Assembly (NCBI GenBank): GCA_905215645.1
Contig: CAJMQS010000002.1
Location: forward strand, 71,723 to 135,722
Direction of reading: 5' to 3'
Origin: an uncultured bacterium
GTDB lineage: Bacteria; Bacillota; Negativicutes; Acidaminococcales; Acidaminococcaceae
Length of the DNA stretch: 64,000 bases
This document shows positions 57,168 to 64,000 of the stretch, piece by piece. The notes under the pieces were generated by a model. The model was not told the DNA's origin. It made no database searches and saw nothing but the letters and a program-made list of their open reading frames with translations. The position numbers and the translations under genes were made by a program. The stretch's first letter is position 1; each line of letters starts with the position of its first letter.

Positions 57168-58616
57168 TTATTCACCCTTGATGGTCTTGATGATCAGCTT
57201 GTTCACCATGCCCGGGTTGGCTTTGCCCCGGGATTTCTTCATGACCTGGCCTACCAGGAAGCCGATGGCCTTGTCCTTGCCGGCTTTGTAGTCGGCTACA
57301 GACTGGGGATTGGCAGCGATGGCTTCGTCCACCATAGCTTGGATGGCCCCTTCGTCGCTGACCTGTTCCAGGCCCAGCTTCTTCACCAGATCTGCCGGAG
57401 CTTCATCCTTCTTCAGCATTTCTGCAAAGACTTTCTTGGCCAGTTTGCTGGACAGCACACCTTTCTTGATTAGGGCCACCATCTGACCCAGATGAGCCGG
57501 GGATACGGGGAATTCCCCGATGCCACAGTTGTTGCTGTTCAGGTAAGCGGATACATCTCCCAGGATCCAGTTGGCCACGCCTTTGGCGTCGTCAGTTTCC
57601 TTGGCGGCTGCATCGAAGTATTCCGCCATCTTCTTGTCAGCCACGATCAGTTCTGCAGAATAGTCATCCAGCCCTTTCTCATCCATGAGACGGGCTTTCC
57701 TGGCATCCGGCAGTTCCGGCAGTTCGCTCTTGGCCTTTTCCACCCATTCTCTTTCGATGATGATGGGTGCCAGGTCCGGTTCCGGGAAATACCGGTAATC
57801 GTGGGCTTCTTCCTTGGAACGCATGGAGAAAGTCATGCCCTGGGCATCATCCCAGGTACGGGTTTCCTGGACCACATGGCCCCCGTCTTCCAGGATTTCC
57901 TTCTGCCGTTCCACTTCATATTCAATGGCTCTTTCCAGGGCCTTGAAGGAGTTCAGGTTCTTGATTTCCGCCCGGGTGCCGAATTCCTTGGACCCTACAG
58001 GCATAATGGAAATGTTGGCATCGCAGCGCATAGAGCCTTCCTGCATCTTACCGTCGCAGACTCCAGTGTACTGGAGGTACGCCCGGAGTTTTTCCATATA
58101 GGCACGGGCTTCCGCCGCAGACCGCATATCCGGTTCGGATACGATTTCGATCAGCGGCACACCGGCCCGGTTGTAGTCCACCGCAGAGAAATCAGAAGTG
58201 CTGATGGAGGCGCCGGAATGGACCAGCTTTCCAGCATCTTCTTCCATATGGATCCGGGTGATGCCGATCCGTTTGGTTTCCCCATCCACATTCACGTCCA
58301 GGTGCCCGTTCAGGGCGATGGGCTGATAGAACTGAGAAATCTGGTAGGCTTTGGCCAGATCCGGATAATAGTAGTTCTTCCGGTCGAACTTGCTGTAGCG
58401 CTGGATCTCGCAGTTGACGGCCAGGGCAAACCGCAGGGCAAATTCCACCATTTGCTTATTGATGACGGGCAGAGCGCCGGGCATGCCCAGACACACCGGG
58501 CATACATGGGTGTTGGGGGCACCGCCGAATTCCGTAGAGCAGGAGCAGAAAGCCTTGGTCTTGGTTTTCAGTTCTGCATGGACTTCCAGACCAATTACGG
58601 TTGTATATTCTGTCAT
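57168..58616 (-). CDS. gatB: Asp-tRNA(Asn)/Glu-tRNA(Gln) amidotransferase subunit B
   Basis: 482 residues. EVHAELKTKTKAFCSCSTEFGGAPNTHVCPVCLGMPGALPVIN, with the zinc Cys, HMEEDAGKLVHSG, YNRAGVPLIEIVSEPD, MRCDANISI, and a C-terminal YqeY-type domain. Kinase/transamidation partner of GatA for tRNA-dependent Gln/Asn. ATG overlaps the gatA stop. Confidence 0.97.
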   Translation of the reverse strand: MTEYTTVIGLEVHAELKTKTKAFCSCSTEFGGAPNTHVCPVCLGMPGALPVINKQMVEFALRFALAVNCEIQRYSKFDRKNYYYPDLAKAYQISQFYQPIALNGHLDVNVDGETKRIGITRIHMEEDAGKLVHSGASISTSDFSAVDYNRAGVPLIEIVSEPDMRSAAEARAYMEKLRAYLQYTGVCDGKMQEGSMRCDANISIMPVGSKEFGTRAEIKNLNSFKALERAIEYEVERQKEILEDGGHVVQETRTWDDAQGMTFSMRSKEEAHDYRYFPEPDLAPIIIEREWVEKAKSELPELPDARKARLMDEKGLDDYSAELIVADKKMAEYFDAAAKETDDAKGVANWILGDVSAYLNSNNCGIGEFPVSPAHLGQMVALIKKGVLSSKLAKKVFAEMLKKDEAPADLVKKLGLEQVSDEGAIQAMVDEAIAANPQSVADYKAGKDKAIGFLVGQVMKKSRGKANPGMVNKLIIKTIKGE

Positions 58617-60082
58617 TATTTCAAACCTCCCAGAGGTGCCACGGCTTTATGGAAATCCGTAGCCTGTTCAAAGGTATAAGCCGCCCGCAGCAGGGTCTCT
58701 TCGCCCAGGGCCTTGCCGATGAGCTGTGCCCCCACCGGCATATTGTCTACAAAGCCGCAGGGAATGGAGATACCGGGCAGGCCGGCCATGTTCACAGGAA
58801 TGGTGGTCACGTCCAGCATGTAGACGGTCAGAGGATCCATCTTGGCATCCAGAGGATAGGCCACCACCGGGGAGGTGGGAGTCAGCAGGAGATCGCATTT
58901 CTTGAAAGCCTCCGCAAAGTCCTGGCGGATCAGAGTCCGGACCTGCATGGCCTTGTTATAATAAGCATCATAGTAGCCGGAGCTCAGCACATAGGTCCCC
59001 AGCATGATCCGGCGGCGGACTTCCTTGCCGAAGCCTTCCGTACGGGTCTTGCGCATCATTTCCGGAGCACTTTCTGCAGACATTTCCCGGAAGCCGTACC
59101 GGACACCGTCGAAACGGCCCAGGTTGGCAGAAGCTTCTGCCGGAGCGATGATGTAATAGGTGATCACGGCATATTCCGTGTGGGGCAGGGAGACCTCGAT
59201 CACATGGGCACCCAGTTCTTCGAACTTCTTGGCGGCCAATTTGATCTGGGCTGCCACTTTGGGATCCGTGCCTTCCCCGAAGTATTCCTTGGGCAGGCCG
59301 ATGGTCAGGTCCTTCACATCCTGGCGCAGGGCCTTGGTGTAATCAGGGACCGGTGCATCATAGGAGGTGGAATCATGGGCATCCAGGCCGCTGATGGTGT
59401 TCAGCACCAGGGCCGCATCTGTCACGTCCCGGGCAATGGGCCCGATTTGATCCAGGGAAGAAGCAAAAGCCACACAGCCGTACCGGGAAACCCGGCCGTA
59501 GGTAGGTTTCAGCCCTACGCAGCCGTTGAAGAAAGCCGGCTGCCGGATGGAACCGCCGGTATCAGAACCCAGGGACCAGATGGCTTCCCCGGCTGCAATG
59601 CTGGCTGCGCTGCCGCCGGAAGAACCGCCGGGCACCCGGGACAGATCCCAGGGATTGTGGGTAATCTGGAAATGGGAGGTTTCCGTGGTGGACCCCATGG
59701 CGAATTCATCCATGTTGGTCTTGCCCAGGAAAATGGTCTCGTCTTTCCGCAGGTTTTCGATGACATGGGCATCGTACACCGGCACGAAGTTTTCCAGGAT
59801 CTTAGAGGCACAGGTCATCCGTACCCCTTTGACGCTGATGTTGTCTTTGATGGCACCAGGGATCCCAGCCAGGGGTTTGATGGTTTCCCCGTCAGCGATC
59901 ATCTTGTCCACCTTGGCTGCCTGGGCCAGGGCATTTTCCTTGTCCAGGGTGATATAGGCCTTGACCTGGTCTTCCACTTCATCGATCCGATCATAGACCG
60001 CTTTGGTCAGTTCCACAGAGCTGATTTCCTTTTTGACCAGCTTGTCGTGGAGCTCATGTGCAGTTTCTCTGTATAAAGCCAC
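58616..60082 (-). CDS. gatA: Asp-tRNA(Asn)/Glu-tRNA(Gln) amidotransferase subunit A
   Basis: 488 residues. Amidase signature with Ser-cisSer-Lys: AGIPGAIKDNI (Lys), VPGGSSGGSAASIAAGEA, LGSDTGGSIRQPA. Supplies ammonia from glutamine. Middle gene of gatCAB. Confidence 0.97.
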   Translation of the reverse strand: MALYRETAHELHDKLVKKEISSVELTKAVYDRIDEVEDQVKAYITLDKENALAQAAKVDKMIADGETIKPLAGIPGAIKDNISVKGVRMTCASKILENFVPVYDAHVIENLRKDETIFLGKTNMDEFAMGSTTETSHFQITHNPWDLSRVPGGSSGGSAASIAAGEAIWSLGSDTGGSIRQPAFFNGCVGLKPTYGRVSRYGCVAFASSLDQIGPIARDVTDAALVLNTISGLDAHDSTSYDAPVPDYTKALRQDVKDLTIGLPKEYFGEGTDPKVAAQIKLAAKKFEELGAHVIEVSLPHTEYAVITYYIIAPAEASANLGRFDGVRYGFREMSAESAPEMMRKTRTEGFGKEVRRRIMLGTYVLSSGYYDAYYNKAMQVRTLIRQDFAEAFKKCDLLLTPTSPVVAYPLDAKMDPLTVYMLDVTTIPVNMAGLPGISIPCGFVDNMPVGAQLIGKALGEETLLRAAYTFEQATDFHKAVAPLGGLK

Positions 60083-60096
60083 TGTTCTGCCTCCTC

Positions 60097-60384
60097 TTAT
60101 TCGATCACCCGGGGAACTTTGAAGCCGCCTTCATATTCCTCAGGTGCATTCTTCATGGCGTCCTCATGGGACAGGCTCACCACAGGGACATCTTCCCGCA
60201 GCACATTGCTGATGGGAAGCACATAGGGAGAAGGCTCGATTCCCTGGGTATCCACTTTCTTTAAGATTTCAGCATAATTCAAAATCTGGTTGAACTGCTC
60301 AACAAACTTGTCCATTTCATCGTCCGGAACATTTAACCGGCACAGATTTGCGATATGCTTTACATCATTGACTGTAACGCTCAT
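60097..60384 (-). CDS. gatC: Asp-tRNA(Asn)/Glu-tRNA(Gln) amidotransferase subunit C
   Basis: 95 residues. VNDVKHIANLCRLNVPDDEMDKFVEQFNQILNYAEILKKVDTQGIEPS is the complete family pattern. Stabilises GatA-GatB. First gene of the operon. Confidence 0.96.
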   Translation of the reverse strand: MSVTVNDVKHIANLCRLNVPDDEMDKFVEQFNQILNYAEILKKVDTQGIEPSPYVLPISNVLREDVPVVSLSHEDAMKNAPEEYEGGFKVPRVIE

Positions 60385-60454
60385 TTTTTCACCGCCTATC
60401 GAAAATCTATTCCAGCAGGCTGTCAGGGCCCGCCGGAACCAGTTTTACCAAATG

Positions 60455-60463
60455 ATTATATCA
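60455..60463 (-). promoter_or_regulatory. Extended -10 promoter of gatCAB
   Basis: TGA-TATAAT on the minus strand, about 70 bases before gatC. Confidence 0.55.
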
Positions 60464-60527
60464 CAGTCCCTTCATTTAGAAAACCATTTTACCCCGCTTT
60501 CCCTGTCTGCAGGCCGTTTTCAGGCAC

Positions 60528-60556
60528 TTGACAAATTCCCTTGGAACAAGTAATGT
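60528..60556 (+). promoter_or_regulatory. Promoter of the metB-like gene
   Basis: Perfect TTGACA, 17 bases, TAATGT (weak -10). Confidence 0.45.
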
Positions 60557-60615
60557 ATTCCTATATAAATACTATGTGTTCACGGCACGATTGTGCCTGC
60601 AAGGAGGAAAAAATC

Positions 60616-61755
60616 ATGAAATTCACCACTGCCTGTATCCATGGAGGCGGCCCCAACGATGCTACGGGGGCCGTTTCCCCTGCTCTGTATCTCACATCCA
60701 CCTTCGCCCATCCCGGCTTGGGAGAATCCACCGGCTGGGCCTATACCCGGGAATCCAACCCCACCCATGCCAGACTGGAAAAAGTCCTTTCCACCCTGGA
60801 AGGGGGCACCGATGCTCTGTGCTTTTCCTCCGGCATGGCGGCCATCGATGCGGTGATGCGGCTTTTTGCCCCCGGCGACCACCTGATCACCGGTTTCGAC
60901 CTGTACGGCGGTTCCTTCCGTCTGTTCCGGACCACCTACGAACCTTTGGGGCTTTCCTTCACCGCCGTCCATACCAGCGATCTGGAAGCCGTGGAAAAGG
61001 CCATCACTCCTGCTACCAAGGCCATCTACTTGGAAACGCCCACCAACCCCACTATGGAAATCACCGACCTGGAAGCCCTCAGTGAGCTGGCCCACAAACA
61101 CGGGCTCCTGGTAATCGTGGACAACACCTTCCTCTCCCCCTATTTCCAGCGTCCCCTGACACTGGGGGCGGACATTGTGCTCCACAGCGGCACCAAGTAT
61201 CTGGCCGGGCACAATGACTTGCTGGCCGGCTTTGTAATCAGCCGGGAACAGGATACGGCCGCCCGGCTGCGGACCATCTACAAGACCACAGGAGCCGTGC
61301 TCAGCGTCTTTGATTCCTGGCTCATGCTCCGGAGCCTGAAGACCCTGCCGGTGCGGATGAAACAGCATCAGGAAAATGCTCTTTACCTGGCCCAGTGGCT
61401 GGAAACCCAACCCCTGGTGGAGAAGGTCCTTTATCCCGGCCTGCCCGGTCACCCGGGCTATGCCGTCCAGAAGAAACAGGCCAGCGGCTTCGGAGGGATG
61501 ATTTCTTTCTATGTGAAATCGCCGGAAGCCGCCAAGACCATCCTGGGAAAGATCCAGCTGATCCAATTCGCTGAAAGCCTGGGAGGCACCGAAAGCCTGC
61601 TCACCTATCCCATCACCCAGACCCATGCGGACCTGACCCCGGAAGAAGCGGAAGAAAAGGGCATCACCCACACCCTGCTCCGATTCTCCGTAGGCCTGGA
61701 AGACAAAGAAGACCTAAGAGACGATCTAGCCCAAGCCTTCGATCAATGTAAATAA
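60616..61755 (+). CDS. Cystathionine gamma-synthase/methionine gamma-lyase family PLP enzyme
   Basis: 379 residues from ATG at 60616 (GGAGG 8 bases upstream). AYTRESNPTHARLEKVLSTLEGG, SSGMAAIDAVM, DLYGGSFRLF, IYLETPTNPTM and IVDNTFLSPYFQRP precede the PLP lysine K194 in LHSGTKYLAGHND. Members do gamma-replacement or elimination on O-acylhomoserine, cystathionine or methionine; which cannot be told apart. Use of O-acetylhomoserine from MetA is plausible. Confidence 0.92.
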   Translation: MKFTTACIHGGGPNDATGAVSPALYLTSTFAHPGLGESTGWAYTRESNPTHARLEKVLSTLEGGTDALCFSSGMAAIDAVMRLFAPGDHLITGFDLYGGSFRLFRTTYEPLGLSFTAVHTSDLEAVEKAITPATKAIYLETPTNPTMEITDLEALSELAHKHGLLVIVDNTFLSPYFQRPLTLGADIVLHSGTKYLAGHNDLLAGFVISREQDTAARLRTIYKTTGAVLSVFDSWLMLRSLKTLPVRMKQHQENALYLAQWLETQPLVEKVLYPGLPGHPGYAVQKKQASGFGGMISFYVKSPEAAKTILGKIQLIQFAESLGGTESLLTYPITQTHADLTPEEAEEKGITHTLLRFSVGLEDKEDLRDDLAQAFDQCK

Positions 61756-61790
61756 CAAAAGAGCTGCCGCGGCGCGGCAGCTCTTTTGTT
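61754..61790. terminator. Bidirectional terminator
   Basis: AACAAAAGAGCTGCCGC / GCGGCAGCTCTTTTGTT perfect 17-pair stem with three-base loop between convergent genes. Confidence 0.9.
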
Positions 61791-62859
61791 ATTTTTCCAA
61801 CAGCCGTACGGCTTCGTCCCCCACTTCTTTGGTGGTGGCGGTGCCGCCCATATCCGGGGTCAAGACTTTCTTTTCCACCATCATGGTCTCGATGATGTCG
61901 ATGAGTTTCTTGCCCCAGTCCTTGTGCCCGAAGAAGTCCAGCATCTGGCTGGCGGACCAAATGGACGCCAGAGGATTGGCCTTGCCCTGGCCGGCAATAT
62001 CCGGCGCACTGCCATGGATGGGTTCGAACATGGACGGATACTTCCGTTCCGGGTTCAGGTTGGCACCAGCCGCCAGGCCCATGCCGCCGGAAATGGCCGC
62101 CCCCAGGTCCGTCAGGATATCCCCGAACAAGTTGGAGCAGACGATGATTCCATACCGTTTGGGATCCTTCACCATGAACATGCTGGCCGCATCCACCAAG
62201 TAGGAATGGGTTTCTACATCGGGATATTCTTTCCCTACTTCTTTGAAGATCTCATCCCAGAACACCATGGAATAGTTCAAGGCATTCCCTTTGGAGATGC
62301 TGGTGAGGGATCTGTGTTCCTTCCGGGCCAGGTCATAGGCGTACCGGATGATCCGTTCCGTCCCGAACCGGGAGAACACGCTGTCCTGGATCACCACTTC
62401 CCGGGGCGTATCCTTGTACAGCCAGGCACCGGCCCCGGCATACTCCCCTTCGCTATTTTCCCGGACGAACACCATGTCGATGTCTTCCCGCTTCACACCG
62501 GCCAGAGGGCAGGGAGCCCCTTTCAGCAGTTTCACCGGCCGCAGGTTCACATACTGGTCGAAGCTCTTGCGGATCTTGATCAAAAGTCCCCGGAGGGAAA
62601 TATGGTCAGGAACCCCAGGATAGCCCACTGCACCCAGGTAAATGGCATCGAAATGGGACAATTGTTCAATGCCGTCTTCCGGCATCATTTCCCCGTTCTT
62701 CAGATAATATTCACAGCCCCAGGGAAAATAGGTGAAATCAAAGGCAAAAGACCCATCCAGCTCCGCTGTCCGGTTCAGCACCTTGATGCCTTCTGCCAGT
62801 ACTTCTGGACCGATCCCGTCCCCGGCGATCACCGCAATCTTGTAGATTTTCTTTTCCAT
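61789..62859 (-). CDS. D-malate/tartrate dehydrogenase (beta-decarboxylating family)
   Basis: 356 residues. Isopropylmalate-dehydrogenase fold. IAVIAGDGIGPEVLAEGIKVL, WGCEYYLKNGEMMPEDG, YLGAVGYPGVPDHISLRGLLIKIRKSFDQYVNLRPVKL and VFVRENSEGEYAG match the DmlA/TtuC branch rather than LeuB. NAD-dependent oxidative decarboxylation of D-malate or tartrate. Divergent LysR gene fits DmlR-type regulation. Confidence 0.9.
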   Translation of the reverse strand: MEKKIYKIAVIAGDGIGPEVLAEGIKVLNRTAELDGSFAFDFTYFPWGCEYYLKNGEMMPEDGIEQLSHFDAIYLGAVGYPGVPDHISLRGLLIKIRKSFDQYVNLRPVKLLKGAPCPLAGVKREDIDMVFVRENSEGEYAGAGAWLYKDTPREVVIQDSVFSRFGTERIIRYAYDLARKEHRSLTSISKGNALNYSMVFWDEIFKEVGKEYPDVETHSYLVDAASMFMVKDPKRYGIIVCSNLFGDILTDLGAAISGGMGLAAGANLNPERKYPSMFEPIHGSAPDIAGQGKANPLASIWSASQMLDFFGHKDWGKKLIDIIETMMVEKKVLTPDMGGTATTKEVGDEAVRLLEK

Positions 62860-62972
62860 ATACTGTCCCTTCTTTCCACTGACTTTCCAATAAGTATGGA
62901 CGTGATTCCTCTTTCATGATATTACTATAATACAGAAATCATCTTTTGTGAACATTCTGTCTTTCAGGAAGA

Positions 62973-62987
62973 CAAACTTAAAGTTTG
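62973..62987. promoter_or_regulatory. Palindrome CAAACTT-A-AAGTTTG, candidate LysR site
   Basis: A perfect 15-base palindrome in the divergent region between the D-malate dehydrogenase and LysR genes, 31 bases before the LysR start. Confidence 0.5.
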
Positions 62988-63018
62988 GAAAATCTCAAAA
63001 TCCCAGGAGGGGATTCCC

Positions 63019-63945
63019 ATGTCCATTACCCCGGAACAGATCCGTTATTTCATCACCGCCTGCCGGTACCAGAATTTCACCAAAGCTGCCGCAGAGCTGC
63101 ATCTCACCCAGCCCGGTCTCAGCAAGGCCATCCGGGAGCTGGAGGGACAATGCGGCGCACCGCTCTGGGAGCGGAAACACAACGCCCTGACCCTCACTTC
63201 TGCCGGACGGGTTTTCTTGGAACAAGCCTTGAAATTCCAGGACCAGTACGAACAGTTGGAATATACAGCCCGTTCTTTAGGGTCTGGAGAGTCCCTGCTG
63301 CGGATCGGCCTGGTCCCCATGTGCGGGAATACCATTTTCCCCGCCCTCCATCGGGCCCTTCTGGAAGCCTGGCCCCAATTCCGCCTGATGACTACGGAAG
63401 CCACAGGCCCCATCCTCTATTCTCTCCTGGACCAGAAAGAAATCGATCTGGCCCTCTGTGTCACCAATCATCTGCCGGAAGCCCCCTACTCCTGCTATGT
63501 ACTGAAAGACAGCCGGCTCATGCTCTTTGTCCATAAGGATCATCCCCTGGCCCGCTGCTCTGAAGTGGACCTGAAAGACCTGGAAGACGAACCTCTGGTG
63601 CTGTTCACCGACCAATTCGGCCAGACCCGGTACCTGCGCCGTCTCTTTGCCGCCTGCCAGATCCATCCCCGCATCCTCCACCAGACCACCCAGGTATTCA
63701 CCATCTTGGAATACATTCGGCACAAGGCAGCTGTAGGCTTCCTTTCTGAAGAATTCGCCCAGGACGAAAAGAACTTGGTGGCCATTCCCGTGAAGCAGAT
63801 TGCCACCGGCCACGTGAATTTTGTCTGGAACCGGGACCCGGAGCAGTTCCCGGCCCTGAAGCAATTTCTGGAGTTTGTGAAAAAGAGGTGGCCCCGGCAG
63901 GGGCAGCAGCCCCCGTCACTGCTCTCCAGTCGGGAAGCTCTATAG
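63019..63945 (+). CDS. LysR-family transcriptional regulator
   Basis: 308 residues. HTH: IRYFITACRYQNFTKAAAELHLTQPGLSKAIRELEGQCGAPLWER; substrate-binding domain follows. AGGAGG 8 bases before the ATG. Divergent from the D-malate/tartrate dehydrogenase, which it probably activates. The last residues (PSLLSSREAL) end two bases before an apparent intron boundary and may have been altered by insertion. Confidence 0.9.
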   Translation: MSITPEQIRYFITACRYQNFTKAAAELHLTQPGLSKAIRELEGQCGAPLWERKHNALTLTSAGRVFLEQALKFQDQYEQLEYTARSLGSGESLLRIGLVPMCGNTIFPALHRALLEAWPQFRLMTTEATGPILYSLLDQKEIDLALCVTNHLPEAPYSCYVLKDSRLMLFVHKDHPLARCSEVDLKDLEDEPLVLFTDQFGQTRYLRRLFAACQIHPRILHQTTQVFTILEYIRHKAAVGFLSEEFAQDEKNLVAIPVKQIATGHVNFVWNRDPEQFPALKQFLEFVKKRWPRQGQQPPSLLSSREAL

Positions 63946-63947
63946 CT

Positions 63948-64000
63948 ATCGAGTAGGAGGGATTTCTGACTAGAAATCCCGACCTCTCACACCACCGTGC
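63948..64000 (-). mobile_element. 3' end of a probable group II intron
   Basis: Read on the minus strand, the window edge begins GCACGGTGGTGTGAGAGG, then a perfect GGGATTTCT/AGAAATCCC hairpin, then CCTCCTACTCGAT. This resembles, from memory, the domain V tail, domain VI and 3' terminus of bacterial group II introns. The intron body would lie to the right of the window. It is inserted two bases past the LysR stop codon. Confidence 0.55.

Overview
The window reads like the chromosome of a Negativicute (didermic Firmicute) close to Acidaminococcus. This is an inference from the GC-rich coding style, the wecA-wecB-atpI-atp gene order, a Met T-box, the gatCAB amidotransferase, a BofA-like protein without any sporulation genes, and a glutamate-dehydrogenase gene behind a strong promoter. 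Most of the window is ordinary housekeeping sequence.

Layout. 1-9.5 kb is one long minus-strand cluster: wecA-like, wecB, atpI-like, atpB, atpE, atpF, atpA, atpG, atpD, atpC and a small coiled-coil gene, ended by a clean terminator. There is no separate delta gene (atpH). Instead the C-terminal half of delta is fused in frame to the front of the alpha subunit. The c subunit carries a possible second carboxylate in helix 1 as well as the usual Glu-Ser pair. 9.7-16.2 kb holds a two-gene CHR transporter, a LysR regulator with a divergent EamA exporter, a MATE pump and an LtaS-like enzyme. 16.2-21.4 kb holds a lipid kinase, GtrA-like and BofA-like proteins, recR-ybaB-dnaX, tRNA-Ser(GGA) and SRP RNA. 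21.4-31.6 kb holds a FAD oxidase, tRNA-Ser(CGA), tadA, metA under a Met T-box, a Crp/Fnr regulator, a UDG-fold protein, a phosphoesterase, crcB, rlmD and a siroheme-type reductase.

31.7-41.5 kb is visibly AT-richer than its flanks and looks acquired. It encodes what appears to be an undescribed catabolic system. A sigma-54 activator is followed by a -24/-12 promoter with an upstream palindrome. Behind that promoter lie a histidine-ammonia-lyase-fold protein that lacks the MIO Ala-Ser-Gly triad, a sodium:solute symporter, an unknown protein, a 3-hydroxyacyl-CoA-dehydrogenase-type enzyme, the aconitase X catalytic subunit, and a fusion of the aconitase X small domain to a second MIO-less lyase-fold domain. 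The order suggests import, elimination, oxidation and dehydration of an unidentified substrate.

41.7-64 kb returns to GC-rich sequence: a hydrolase, AEC transporter, SDR, GNAT, flavodoxin-ferredoxin, nitroreductase, exported protein, 3H-domain repressor, MATE pump, gdhA, recQ, HD protein, queG, SGNH hydrolase, gatCAB, a metB-like gene, a D-malate/tartrate dehydrogenase with divergent LysR, and what looks like the 3' end of a group II intron at the right edge. Scattered through the GC-rich parts are short intergenic arrays with a 7-base period. Three of them run into the 3' ends of genes.
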